A DNA stretch of 64,000 bases, from assembly GCA_902762355.1 (NCBI GenBank), contig CACWNR010000013.1, positions 1-64,000 of the forward strand, read 5' to 3'. Origin of the DNA: an uncultured Bacteroidales bacterium. GTDB taxonomy: Bacteria; Bacteroidota; Bacteroidia; Bacteroidales; Paludibacteraceae. Shown here piece by piece: positions 35,237 to 44,554 of this stretch (position 1 is its first letter; every line of letters begins with the position of its first letter). A model generated the notes under the pieces. It was not told the DNA's origin, ran no database searches, and worked only from the letters and a program-made list of their open reading frames with translations. The translations under genes were made by a program, and so were the position numbers.

Positions 35237-37108
35237 TTATCTTCCCATCAAAACCAGTAATACACTGATATCATTCGGACTGACGCCCGGTATACGTTGG
35301 GCTTCTCCGATGGACTTGGGCCGGATACGACTTAACTTCTGTCGGGCCTCCGTGCTCAGACTTTGTACTTCGTCATAATGAAATCCATCCGGTATACGTA
35401 TTTGATCCAGGCGTTGCAGTTTGGCCGCCTCTATCTTTTCGCGTTTGATATAGCCGGCGTACTTGATTTGGATCTCGCAACTCTCTACGATCTCATCAGA
35501 GATATTCTCTATTTTTTCTTTCAATTCCGGAAGCACTTCGGCTAGCGTCTTGATGTTCACTTGCGGGCGCAGGATCAACTCGCTGATCTTGCATCCTTCA
35601 TGCAATGCCGTGCTGCCAATCTGTTCCAACCATCCGTCCACTTCTCCTTTATGCACGATCGTGTTTTGCATATACTCGATGAAATCGGCGCAGGCTGATT
35701 GTTTTTGGCATAATAAGTCATATCGATCGCCAGCTGCCAACCCTATCTCATAGCTGCGTCGGGTGAGTCGCTCATCCGCATTATCCTGTCGTAATAGAAT
35801 ACGGTACTCGGCTCGGGAGGTGAACATACGGTAGGGTTCGTCTACGCCTTTATTGACCAGATCGTCGATCAGTACACCGATATAACTCTCGTCTCTACCC
35901 ATGGTGAACGGTGTGCCTCCATGCACGTTGATATGTGCATTCACGCCGGCAACCAGTCCTTGACCTGCCGCCTCTTCATAACCCGTGGTGCCGTTGATCT
36001 GTCCGGCAAAAAACAGATTTCTAATCTGTTTGGTCTCTAAAGTGTGATGCAGTTGGGTGGGATCGAAGAAGTCATACTCGATGGCGTATCCCGGTCTGTA
36101 GAGCACCACATCCTCCAGTCCTTTGATGGTCTTCAGACCCGCTAACTGCACCTGCCATGGCAGGCTACTGGAGAATCCGTTTACGTAATATTCATTACTG
36201 TCCACACCTTCGGGTTCCAGGAAAATCTGGTGTGCTTCTTTGTCTGCAAACGTGACAATCTTGGTTTCGATGCTCGGGCAATAACGCGGACCGATACTCT
36301 GGATTTGTCCGTTGAAAAGGGGTGAATCTTTTAGTCCGGCACGTAGTGCCTCGTGTGTCTGCGGGTTGGTGTAGGTGATCCAGCACGGCATCTGTTTGAG
36401 TTCACGGTGAACCGTATTCAGATAACTGAACTGATGCCAGTCATGATCACCGTCCTGACGGGTCATCTCATCGAAATGAATAGAGCGTGCATCGATACGT
36501 GCCGGTGTGCCGGTTTTCATACGGTCGGCTCTGAAACCTAACTCAACCAACTGCTCCGTGATACCGTAGGAGGCGGGTTCGGAGATACGTCCGCCTTTGA
36601 CCTGTGTCTTGCCGCAATGCATCAGTCCGTTAAGGAAAGTACCGTTGGTGAGAACCACCGCTTGCGCCTTCATCTCGATGCCTAACATCGTCTTCACACC
36701 GCATACCTTATTATCTATGATAATAAGACTCACGACGATATCTTGCCAAATAGTGAGATTGTCGGTGTGACTAAGCACCTTGATCCATTCTTCAATGAAG
36801 CGTTTGCGGTCGCTCTGACTGCGTGGACTCCACATTGCGGCTCCTTTGCTTTGATTGAGCATACGGAACTGGATAGCACTCCTATCCGTCACGATACCCA
36901 TCTGACCGCCTAACGCATCGATCTCCCGTACAATCTGACCCTTGGCGATACCGCCTACGGCCGGATTGCAACTCATCTGGGCAATCTTATTCATGTCCAT
37001 CGTGATCAGCAGTGTCTTACTACCCATGCGCGCAGCAGCACTCGCCGCCTCGCATCCGGCATGACCTGCGCCGACAACAATCACATCGTATGTAAAATCC
37101 GTATTCAT
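35237..37108 (-). CDS. mnmG: tRNA uridine-5-carboxymethylaminomethyl enzyme MnmG (GidA)
   Basis: With MnmE, MnmG installs the cmnm5 group on wobble U34. The ATG at 37108 gives MNTDFTYDVIVVGAGHAGCEAA, the standard FAD-binding start; a longer in-frame start lies inside yraN. The 623-residue length is typical. Clear motifs are MSCNPAVGGIAKGQIVREIDALGG, GRISEPASYG, PGYAIEYDFFDP and the C-terminal helical domain. The start overlaps the yraN stop (TAATG). Confidence 0.97.
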   Translation of the reverse strand: MNTDFTYDVIVVGAGHAGCEAASAAARMGSKTLLITMDMNKIAQMSCNPAVGGIAKGQIVREIDALGGQMGIVTDRSAIQFRMLNQSKGAAMWSPRSQSDRKRFIEEWIKVLSHTDNLTIWQDIVVSLIIIDNKVCGVKTMLGIEMKAQAVVLTNGTFLNGLMHCGKTQVKGGRISEPASYGITEQLVELGFRADRMKTGTPARIDARSIHFDEMTRQDGDHDWHQFSYLNTVHRELKQMPCWITYTNPQTHEALRAGLKDSPLFNGQIQSIGPRYCPSIETKIVTFADKEAHQIFLEPEGVDSNEYYVNGFSSSLPWQVQLAGLKTIKGLEDVVLYRPGYAIEYDFFDPTQLHHTLETKQIRNLFFAGQINGTTGYEEAAGQGLVAGVNAHINVHGGTPFTMGRDESYIGVLIDDLVNKGVDEPYRMFTSRAEYRILLRQDNADERLTRRSYEIGLAAGDRYDLLCQKQSACADFIEYMQNTIVHKGEVDGWLEQIGSTALHEGCKISELILRPQVNIKTLAEVLPELKEKIENISDEIVESCEIQIKYAGYIKREKIEAAKLQRLDQIRIPDGFHYDEVQSLSTEARQKLSRIRPKSIGEAQRIPGVSPNDISVLLVLMGR

Positions 37109-37560
37109 TATTTCTTTCTGCCTATCGTATGTCCGCGATGATGCCATCCTAACTGACCGCTATAACTATTGGTATAGATCGTCCTTGCTGTGGGATGAAA
37201 GGCATTCTCCACATGGCATCGGTACGTGATCTCGTTCGTGTCTCGAGCGACTAATAAACCAATGACATCAAAGCGCGGTTTCTTCTCTATCTTGTGGTAT
37301 TTGATATATGCGTTTGCGGCTGCAACAACCCGTTTCCGTTTCGTCTCATCTACGTTTTCTTCTGGCATTTTGCCATTCAAAATACAGGTGCGTGCTTTCA
37401 CTTCCACAAACACGATCTCTTTCTTGTTCTCTGCGATCAGATCCACTTCCAGATGGCCCATACGCCAGTTGTGCTCCAGGACCTTAAACCCTTTGGCCTC
37501 CAGCATCTTGGTGGCCTCCGCTTCACCGATGATTCCTATGGGGTCGGTAACAAAAGCCAT
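37108..37560 (-). CDS. UPF0102 family protein YraN
   Basis: A 150-residue protein of the YraN family, a predicted nuclease of the Holliday-resolvase-like fold. The active-site pattern is visible: an early GEAEATKML, then MGHLEVDLIAENKKEIVFVEVKAR (the E-D-ExK catalytic residues). It lies one base after rodA. The function in cells is not established for the family; a role in DNA recombination or uptake is often assumed. Confidence 0.88.
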   Translation of the reverse strand: MAFVTDPIGIIGEAEATKMLEAKGFKVLEHNWRMGHLEVDLIAENKKEIVFVEVKARTCILNGKMPEENVDETKRKRVVAAANAYIKYHKIEKKPRFDVIGLLVARDTNEITYRCHVENAFHPTARTIYTNSYSGQLGWHHRGHTIGRKK

Positions 37561-37561
37561 C

Positions 37562-39025
37562 TTATCTCAATTGCTCCATACGCGCTGCATCCAGTCGTAA
37601 TAAGATGAATAGCAGCATGGTGAAACCCCATAACGAACTACCGCCGTAACTGAAGAACGGTAGCGGAATACCGATTACCGGCAGCAGTCCCAAGACCATT
37701 CCTACATTGATGGTAAGGTGGAAAAGGAAGATGCTGGCGACGGCATAGGCGTATATCTGCGTGGAGATGTTTCGTTGTCGTTCAGCGATCTCTATCAGGC
37801 GTAGAATAAAAATCAGATATACCAATAACACGCCGATGGATCCGACAAAACCCCATTCTTCTCCGACGGTACAGAAGATGAAATCCGTATCTTGTTCGGG
37901 CACGAACTGCAGTTTGGTTTGCGTGCCTTTCAGGTAGCCCTTTCCGAAGAATCGTCCCGAACCGATGGCGATGCGTGCCTGGTTGACGTTGTACCCTGCG
38001 CCGGCCGGGTCTTCTTTCATACCGAGCAACACCTCGATACGGGTGCGTTGGTGCGGTTGGAGCACTTTCGTGAACACAAAATCACATGCTTGGGTGTAGG
38101 CGATACAACCCAGACTGAAGACCGTAACGAGTAGCAGGATATACTTGCGCCAATAAAGACTGATGAAAACGGTGTATAATGCCAAGGCAATCACCACGCC
38201 CATCGAAATCCAATTGAAAGGAACGGTTACCCAGATATTGACCAACAGACAGATGCCGTATACTGCCATCACGCTGCCGATCAGGATCAGCGCCTGCCAA
38301 CGCAAACGGTGTTCTTTGCAAATGAAATAGATCTCAATGGCGGTGAGTAGCAGCATACATGTCAACATACCGACACTTCCACTACCTAAGGGCAGTTCGT
38401 TTCCTCCCCATCGGATACTGATGATGAATAATGCCACGGCAGCCACTCCAGTCCATAGCACATACCCACTCATGCCTTGGCGGTAGAAGACCAGTAAGAA
38501 AGCGGCAAAGACGAGAGCCGAACCGGTCTCTTTCTGCAGGATCATGATGATCAGTGCCGGCACACCGATGAGCGCAAAAGGTACGATCAGATTGCGCCAT
38601 GTACGCACTTTATAGTCATAGCGCCCCATGTATTTGGCGACAGCCAACGCTACGATACACTTGGCGAACTCAGCCGGCTGCAGACTGACAGGACCGAGTG
38701 AGATCCAGGACATAGATCCTTTGATGTCGTGCGCTAAGAACGGTGTAGCCAACAGGAGCAGCAGCATCGCTCCGTAAGCAATGTACGCCAGCACATCGTA
38801 GGTCTTGTAGTCAATGAGCAATAGCACTCCGCCCAGCACGAGCGAACCCATGATCCAGGCAAACTGCTTACCGGCGCGGTTGGAGAAATCGAAGATACTC
38901 GTTTGGTCGAACGTATAACTCGCACCATAGATATTGAGCCAGCCGAAGAAGACCATCAAGAGAAAAATACCGATGGTTATCCAATCGACGTTTTGCAATA
39001 TGTTACCACTTCTTGACGCTCTCAT
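37562..39025 (-). CDS. rodA: rod-shape-determining protein RodA (SEDS glycosyltransferase)
   Basis: RodA polymerises peptidoglycan strands in the elongasome together with PBP2. The 487-residue membrane protein has about ten membrane segments and the SEDS signatures SWISLGPVSLQPAEFAK and, near the end, GIPLPFFSYGGSSLWG, with the conserved EQDTDFIFCTVGEEWGFVG loop. It is longer than E. coli RodA because of an insertion between helices in the middle (residues about 215-310), normal for Bacteroidota. It overlaps mrdA by 23 bases. Confidence 0.95.
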   Translation of the reverse strand: MRASRSGNILQNVDWITIGIFLLMVFFGWLNIYGASYTFDQTSIFDFSNRAGKQFAWIMGSLVLGGVLLLIDYKTYDVLAYIAYGAMLLLLLATPFLAHDIKGSMSWISLGPVSLQPAEFAKCIVALAVAKYMGRYDYKVRTWRNLIVPFALIGVPALIIMILQKETGSALVFAAFLLVFYRQGMSGYVLWTGVAAVALFIISIRWGGNELPLGSGSVGMLTCMLLLTAIEIYFICKEHRLRWQALILIGSVMAVYGICLLVNIWVTVPFNWISMGVVIALALYTVFISLYWRKYILLLVTVFSLGCIAYTQACDFVFTKVLQPHQRTRIEVLLGMKEDPAGAGYNVNQARIAIGSGRFFGKGYLKGTQTKLQFVPEQDTDFIFCTVGEEWGFVGSIGVLLVYLIFILRLIEIAERQRNISTQIYAYAVASIFLFHLTINVGMVLGLLPVIGIPLPFFSYGGSSLWGFTMLLFILLRLDAARMEQLR

Positions 39026-40841
39026 TCAATACAGTTTCTCCGATACGTTTTCTTAAATCTTTTCGTTTAACCTCTCCGGTCAGGTATTGCTCTATCATCA
39101 TCGTGGCTACAGGACAAGCCCAGGTAGCACCGAAACCGGCATTCTCTACGACTACTGCTACTGCAATCTGCGGATCTTCCACGGGAGCAAAACCGATGAA
39201 GATAGCGTGATCGCGTCCGTGCGGGTTCTGTACCGTACCGGTCTTACCCGCCATATGCAGTGTGTCGACGGCATAATGACGTCCGGTACCGTAGATCATC
39301 ACGCGGTGCATACCCTCTTTGACCACGTCGAAATGACGTTGGTCTATATCCAGATTATGCCGATGAATCCGCATGGAATCGTCCTTATTTAAGTGCGGCG
39401 ATATATAGTACCCGCCATTAGCAATCGTAGCGGCCTGATTGGCCAGTTGTAGCGGCGTCACGAGTATCTCTCCTTGACCGATACTGAGCGAGCGGATCGT
39501 GATGGCTTTCCATCCGGTCTTGCCATATGCACGATCGAAATACTTGAGACTCGGGATACTACCGGACGATTGTTCTCCCAAGTCGGTGTCTGTGAATTTC
39601 TGTCCCAGACCGAACTGCATCACCGCATCCCGCCATAACTCATACCGATGACGGAAATCTTCATTATCTTTGCCATACCCGTCTTTCTGCAACAGATCGC
39701 GGAAAGCGCACCAGAAATAGGGGTTACAACTCTGCTCAATAGCCCGATCCAAAGCAACCGGCGAACCGTGATGGTGGGTGCACTTAATAGGCGTACTACT
39801 CGGACCTGAACAGGGGTATAGGGTGTTCGGCGTGATAGCACCTTGCTCCAGACAGACGAGCGATTGAATCGTTTTGAAGGTCGATCCGGGAGAATAGGTG
39901 GCTTGTGTGGCGCGGTTCAACAAGGGTTTCGTCTTGTCGTGCAGCAAGGCGTTGTAGTTCTTACTGCGCTCTTTGCCCACCAGCACTTTGGGGTTCCATC
40001 CCGGATTGGAGGCTAAGGCCAATATCTCTCCGGTTTTGGGTTCGATAGCAACCGCGCTACCGATCTTACCCGCCAATAACTCTTCTGCTAACAACTGCAA
40101 CCGGATATCCAGAGTGGTCTGCAGATCGGTACCTGCGATAGCAGTCCTGTCCAACTCGCCGTTCTGATAACTACCCTGCATACGTCCCCGTGAGTCGCGC
40201 ATCAGGATTTCCACACCTTTCTCTCCGCGGAGTTGTTTCTCGTACGTCCGCTCTAATCCGTCGCGACCGGAGTAGTCTCCGCGGGCATAGTAATCATCGC
40301 GATCGATATCGTTTTGATTGACCTCACCTACCGAACCCAACACATGCGCTGCGGCTTTATAGGTATAATCGCGTAAGGTGCGTTTCTGAATCTGAATACC
40401 GGGGAATAAGAATAACTCTTCCTGAAGCGTAGCGATGTCTTCTTTCTTGAGTTGACTCATAAAAACCTGCGGTGTCCATCGGGAATATCCGCGGTTCTTG
40501 CGCTTGTCTTTGATTTCTGCAATGCGTTCGTCAAACTCCGCCCGGGTGATCTGCAGACTGCGGCAGAAAGCGGTGGTGTCCCAGTCTTTGCCCATCTCGC
40601 GCATCACCATCGTGATCTCATAGATAGGTTGATTGAATACCAGCAACTCGCCGTTACGGTCGTAGATCAGTCCTCGGGAAGGGTAGACAGTCTGCTTGAC
40701 CAAGGCATTATTATCCGCCTGATCTTTGGTGGATTGGTCAATGACCTGCAGATAAAACAACCGGATAATAAACACCAATACGACACCAATGGCAATGCCA
40801 CTGATTGCATATCGACGTCTATAATACAGGTCGTTAATCAT
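39003..40841 (-). CDS. mrdA: penicillin-binding protein 2 (transpeptidase)
   Basis: The elongation-specific class B PBP that cross-links peptidoglycan with RodA. The 612-residue protein has one N-terminal membrane helix (ISGIAIGVVLVFIIRLFYL), the PBP dimer domain (YPSRGLIYDRNGELL, RGEKGVEILMRDSRGR) and the transpeptidase motifs SPGSTFK, SCN (in IEQSCNPYF) and KTGT. Its order after mreD and before rodA is that of the classical mre operon. Confidence 0.96.
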   Translation of the reverse strand: MINDLYYRRRYAISGIAIGVVLVFIIRLFYLQVIDQSTKDQADNNALVKQTVYPSRGLIYDRNGELLVFNQPIYEITMVMREMGKDWDTTAFCRSLQITRAEFDERIAEIKDKRKNRGYSRWTPQVFMSQLKKEDIATLQEELFLFPGIQIQKRTLRDYTYKAAAHVLGSVGEVNQNDIDRDDYYARGDYSGRDGLERTYEKQLRGEKGVEILMRDSRGRMQGSYQNGELDRTAIAGTDLQTTLDIRLQLLAEELLAGKIGSAVAIEPKTGEILALASNPGWNPKVLVGKERSKNYNALLHDKTKPLLNRATQATYSPGSTFKTIQSLVCLEQGAITPNTLYPCSGPSSTPIKCTHHHGSPVALDRAIEQSCNPYFWCAFRDLLQKDGYGKDNEDFRHRYELWRDAVMQFGLGQKFTDTDLGEQSSGSIPSLKYFDRAYGKTGWKAITIRSLSIGQGEILVTPLQLANQAATIANGGYYISPHLNKDDSMRIHRHNLDIDQRHFDVVKEGMHRVMIYGTGRHYAVDTLHMAGKTGTVQNPHGRDHAIFIGFAPVEDPQIAVAVVVENAGFGATWACPVATMMIEQYLTGEVKRKDLRKRIGETVLNESVKKW

Positions 40842-41332
40842 CTATATTTCAGTATGTTATATCCTATGATAACAAAGATAGTGATCACACTGCTCACTGC
40901 TGTTTCCAATAGCACAAATCCGATATGATACCAGCTCCATGCCGCCAGACTGAACACGGTCAAATGATGTATGAGGACTAATATCACCACGTATTTGATG
41001 AAGGCTTCCATGCCGATGGAGCGCAAACTGACTTGTTCGTTCAGACGGTCTTTGTCATTCAGAATAACGCCCAGCAGATACGGGCGCAGGAACATGATGA
41101 GGATGCAACTGGCCGTATGTACACCCAAGGAGTTGCAGAACATATCCATGATCAGACCGATGATGCCACCAATCAGCATGTCTGCGATAGGAGGCAAAGT
41201 GATCGGCATCATCAGTAGACAGAGCAAGTAGATATACGGATGGCATGCGCCCCATAGCTGCAATTGGTCAAACAACAGCACTTGTAATACCATCACGAGG
41301 ATATAGCGTCCTATTTGTTTAGTCCATTCCAT
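40838..41332 (-). CDS. mreD: rod-shape-determining protein MreD
   Basis: A 164-residue integral membrane protein of the elongasome with about five membrane segments. MreD sequences vary; the assignment rests on size, hydrophobicity, the CHPYIYLLCLLMMPITLPP region and position between mreC and mrdA. It overlaps mreC by 14 bases and mrdA by four (ATGA). Confidence 0.88.
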   Translation of the reverse strand: MEWTKQIGRYILVMVLQVLLFDQLQLWGACHPYIYLLCLLMMPITLPPIADMLIGGIIGLIMDMFCNSLGVHTASCILIMFLRPYLLGVILNDKDRLNEQVSLRSIGMEAFIKYVVILVLIHHLTVFSLAAWSWYHIGFVLLETAVSSVITIFVIIGYNILKYR

Positions 41333-42110
41333 TTGTCAACTCCTCCAATTCGTTTTGATCAGCGTTCTGTACTACCTCCACATATTTCAATCGCTTGAAA
41401 TTAGTGTGCAGCCGAACACGGATCGTATAATAGGACTCACCCTCCTTCAGTACACTACTTTCTACGATTCCAACGGGAATTCCTTCCGGGAAGACGGGAC
41501 TCAAACCACTCGTCACAATCGTATCACCGGGATTAACCACCATATGGGAAGCTACATCGGCCAGTTGGGCAAAACGACAGTCTTTGCCGTTCCACTGCAA
41601 CGTACCGATATAGTCGTTCTTGACGAACCGGCAACTGAGGTTGGTCTGCGTGTTGATGATCGGCATCACGACGCTGTAGTTACGTCCTACCGTACGCACG
41701 ATGCCTACCACACCATCTTCGTTTCGTATGCCTTGTCCACGACGGATACCGTCTTTGCTACCGCGATTGATCGTCAGGTAGTTATGTAACTGGTCGGTCG
41801 TCATCTGTACCACTTTGGCACTCTCGTAATGGATGGCAGCTCTGTTTTCTGCCGATTCCATCGAACTAATCTGATTGCGTAATGCGGTGTTCTCTGCCGC
41901 CAACTGTTCGTTCTGACTGCGCAAACCGAAGTACTCACCGACGGCGCTTATCTGTGCGTTCTGCCATGCAATCACATCATTGGCTGTACTCAGGATACTA
42001 CTCCGCGGATAGGCGCTGTTGTAACTGATAAGCATAAACGCAGCAACTTCCAGGGCGATGAAAACCAGGAAGTTGCTATAACGCAGCAGTATTTTTAGCA
42101 ATGTCTGCAT
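41319..42110 (-). CDS. mreC: rod-shape-determining protein MreC
   Basis: MreC links the cytoplasmic MreB filament to periplasmic enzymes. The 263-residue protein has one membrane helix near residues 12-30, a coiled coil (SQNEQLAAENTALRNQISSM) and the beta domain with INRGSKDGIRRGQGI, DGVVGIV and GDTIVTSGLSPVFPEGIPVG, all characteristic of the family. Confidence 0.95.
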   Translation of the reverse strand: MQTLLKILLRYSNFLVFIALEVAAFMLISYNSAYPRSSILSTANDVIAWQNAQISAVGEYFGLRSQNEQLAAENTALRNQISSMESAENRAAIHYESAKVVQMTTDQLHNYLTINRGSKDGIRRGQGIRNEDGVVGIVRTVGRNYSVVMPIINTQTNLSCRFVKNDYIGTLQWNGKDCRFAQLADVASHMVVNPGDTIVTSGLSPVFPEGIPVGIVESSVLKEGESYYTIRVRLHTNFKRLKYVEVVQNADQNELEELTNGMD

Positions 42111-42126
42111 ACGTTGTTACCCGTGT

Positions 42127-43146
42127 TTAGCGAAGAAGGAATCCGAAGTTATTCACATTCTTCAGCGCCACGCCTGTTCCGCGTGCTACGGAGTGCAGCG
42201 GATCGTCTGCGACGTGGAACGGAATAGTGATCTTATCCGTCAGACGTCTTGCCAAACCGTGCAGCAACGCACCACCACCGGTGATATAGATACCGCGTTT
42301 CACGATATCGGAGTACAACTCAGGCGGAGTGGACTCCAATGCTTGCAGGATAGCACCCTCGATCTTGCTTACACTCTTCTCCAGACAGTGTGCGATCTCC
42401 TGATAACTAACCGGAACGGACATCGGCAGCGCCGTCACTTTATTCGGACCTACTACGATGAAGTCCTCCGGCGCATCCTCCAATTCGGGCAGCGCCGAAC
42501 CTACCTGGATCTTAATACGCTCTGCCGTCGGCTCATCAATGCGCAGGTTATGCATACGACCCATGTACTCGATGATATCCTGGTTGAAATCATCACCGGC
42601 GATCTTGATCGACTTGTTGCTCACGATACCGCCCAGCGAGATAACAGCGATCTCCGTCGTACCACCACCTATATCCACGATCATACATCCTTCCGGACTC
42701 TCTACGTCCAGACCGATACCGATAGCAGCGGCCATAGGCTCATAGATCATATAAATGTCACGACCACCGGCATGCTCTGAACTATCGCGCACCGCACGGA
42801 TCTCCACCTCCGTTGAACCCGAAGGAATACATACCACCATACGGATCGACGGCGTAAACAGGCGAGCCTGCTTCGGAATCATCTTGATCATACCGCGGAT
42901 CATCATCTCGCATGCATAGAAGTCAGCGATCACACCGTCACGCAGCGGGCGCACCGTGCGAATCATGTTACCCCCCTTACCAATCATCTGTTGTGCCTTG
43001 CGGCCGACGGCAACCATCTTGTTGTCCGCCATCGAGATAGCCACTACCGACGGCTCATCTACCACGATCTTGTCATCGCACATGATGATCGTGTTCGCCG
43101 TTCCTAAATCGATGGCAATCTCTTGTGTAAAAGAAAAAAGTCCCAT
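42127..43146 (-). CDS. mreB: rod-shape-determining protein MreB
   Basis: Bacterial actin that positions cell-wall synthesis. The ATG at 43146 gives MGLFSFTQEIAIDLGTANT, the normal start; the upstream in-frame ATG at 43218 lies inside the promoter and is excluded. The 339-residue protein has phosphate motif 1 (DLGTANT), DIGGGTTE, and adenosine motif TGGGALLHGL. It begins the long minus-strand run that ends with prmA. Confidence 0.97.
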   Translation of the reverse strand: MGLFSFTQEIAIDLGTANTIIMCDDKIVVDEPSVVAISMADNKMVAVGRKAQQMIGKGGNMIRTVRPLRDGVIADFYACEMMIRGMIKMIPKQARLFTPSIRMVVCIPSGSTEVEIRAVRDSSEHAGGRDIYMIYEPMAAAIGIGLDVESPEGCMIVDIGGGTTEIAVISLGGIVSNKSIKIAGDDFNQDIIEYMGRMHNLRIDEPTAERIKIQVGSALPELEDAPEDFIVVGPNKVTALPMSVPVSYQEIAHCLEKSVSKIEGAILQALESTPPELYSDIVKRGIYITGGGALLHGLARRLTDKITIPFHVADDPLHSVARGTGVALKNVNNFGFLLR

Positions 43147-43215
43147 ATTGTATCTGTTTTTATCTAATTTCGCATCAAAAAGTGTCCGAAAAAGTGCATA
43201 TTTCGGAAAATTGCG

Positions 43216-43246
43216 CAAAGTTACAACTTTTTTTTCATATATGCAA
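43216..43246 (-). promoter_or_regulatory. promoter of the mre operon
   Basis: Minus strand TTGCATATAT (43246-43237) and TAACTTTG (43223-43216), 23 bases apart, with a leader of about 65 bases. Confidence 0.8.
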
Positions 43247-43304
43247 GCGCGCGCGTTTTTTTTTAAATTTTTTTATAAAAAAGTGCAACGCCGAAAATGA
43301 GCAT

Positions 43305-43338
43305 AAAAAAGGGTGACAACTTTTTATAGTTATCACCC
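43305..43338 (-). terminator. rho-independent terminator after tRNA-Asn
   Basis: On the minus strand GGGTGATAAC pairs with GTTGTCACCC (one G-U pair) around TATAAAAA and is followed by six T. Confidence 0.9.
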
Positions 43339-43342
43339 TCTG

Positions 43343-43416
43343 CGCTCCCTCTAGGACTTGAACCTAGGACCCCCTGATTAACAGTCAGATGCTCTAACCG
43401 ACTGAGCTAAGGAAGC
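43343..43416 (-). tRNA. tRNA-Asn (anticodon GTT)
   Basis: A complete 74-base cloverleaf. Acceptor GCTTCCT pairs with AGGGAGC (one G-U); D arm GCTC-AGTCGGTTA-GAGC; anticodon arm TCTGA-CTGTTAA-TCAGG gives GTT; T arm CTAGG-TTCAAGT-CCTAG. Discriminator G, no encoded CCA. It has its own promoter and terminator. Confidence 0.96.
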
Positions 43417-43438
43417 AACTTTTTTTCAAAAGCGGGTG

Positions 43439-43469
43439 CAAAAGTACTGCTTTTTTTTTATATATGCAA
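43439..43469 (-). promoter_or_regulatory. promoter of tRNA-Asn
   Basis: Minus strand TTGCATATAT (43469-43460) and TACTTTTG (43446-43439), 23 bases apart. Confidence 0.8.
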
Positions 43470-43490
43470 GTTTTTTTCAAAAAAAATGTG

Positions 43491-43498
43491 TATCTTTG
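43491..43498 (+). promoter_or_regulatory. -7 element of the pfkB-family gene
   Basis: TATCTTTG (43491-43498) fits TAnnTTTG, but the base 23 positions upstream (43468) lies inside the divergent tRNA-Asn -33 element and no TTGC/TTTG is present there in the plus direction. The two promoters probably interfere or share upstream contacts. Confidence 0.5.
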
Positions 43499-43546
43499 CA
43501 AAGTTTTTTGAAAATTAACCCGATTTTTGGCAAAAATAAACAAAAA

Positions 43547-44551
43547 ATGAAAAAAATTCTTGGTTTAGGTAATGCATTAACGGACATCCTGTTGCAGGTG
43601 AGCGAGGACGATCTGCGCGAGTTGGGATTCCCTAAAGGCAGTATGAACCTCATCTCCAGAGAGCAGGCGGAGCAGATCCAGTATCGTTTCCTATCAGTGC
43701 GCAAACGCATGGTAGCCGGTGGATCGGCCTCCAACACCATCAACTGTATCGCTTCGTTGGGCGGTAAAGCAGCGTTTATCGGTAAGATCGGTAACGATGA
43801 AGTGGGTGATTTTTACCGGGAGGACATGGTTAAGAACGGTGTCAAACCGATTCTGTTACTCTCGCAGACCACCATGTCCGGTTTCTCCATCGTGTTGGTC
43901 ACACCGGACGGCGAGCGTACCTTTGCTACCTATCTGGGCGCTGCGGCTGAGCTGTGTGCCGATGATATCCAGAAAGATGCGTTCAACGGCTATGACATCT
44001 TCCATATCGAGGGCTATCTGGTGCAGAATCATGAGTTGCTGGAGAAAGCTATTCGTTTGGCTAAAGAAGCCGGATGTATGGTATCGCTCGATCTGGCATC
44101 ATACAACGTGATCAACGAGAATCATGCTTTCCTCAAAGATCTCGTTAAGCAATATGTCGATATTGTCTTTGCCAACGAGGATGAGTCGTTTGCCTATACC
44201 CATCTCAATCCCGAGGAGTCGGTACAGATGATCGCCGAGCAGTGCGACATCGCCGTGGTCAAAGTAGGCAAGAACGGTTCGTACGTACAGCAGGGCAGCA
44301 AGCGTCATCATATCGGCGCGATCACTACCAGTTGTACCGATTCCACCGGAGCCGGTGACTATTTCGCAGGTGGTTTCCTGCATGCTTTAGCAGACGGATT
44401 CGACATCCGCCGTTGTGCAGAGATAGGTACGATTGCTGCCGGACGTGTCGTAGAGGTGATCGGAACCAAACTGCCGGATGACGCGTGGGAGGAGATACGC
44501 CGTATATGCGCCCTCTACCGCGGATTTATGCAGAAATACGATAAGGAATAA
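43547..44551 (+). CDS. PfkB-family carbohydrate/nucleoside kinase
   Basis: The ATG at 43547 gives MKKILGLGNALTDIL; the upstream in-frame ATG lies before the promoter and is excluded. The 334-residue protein has the PfkB signatures VAGGSASNTINCIASLGG and, near the end, DSTGAGDYFAGGF with catalytic Asp271. The sequence is closest in feel to the adenosine-kinase-like group that is universal in Bacteroidales; adenosine, ribose or another sugar could be the substrate. It is four bases before plsC. Confidence 0.88.
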   Translation: MKKILGLGNALTDILLQVSEDDLRELGFPKGSMNLISREQAEQIQYRFLSVRKRMVAGGSASNTINCIASLGGKAAFIGKIGNDEVGDFYREDMVKNGVKPILLLSQTTMSGFSIVLVTPDGERTFATYLGAAAELCADDIQKDAFNGYDIFHIEGYLVQNHELLEKAIRLAKEAGCMVSLDLASYNVINENHAFLKDLVKQYVDIVFANEDESFAYTHLNPEESVQMIAEQCDIAVVKVGKNGSYVQQGSKRHHIGAITTSCTDSTGAGDYFAGGFLHALADGFDIRRCAEIGTIAAGRVVEVIGTKLPDDAWEEIRRICALYRGFMQKYDKE

Positions 44552-44554
44552 GTT

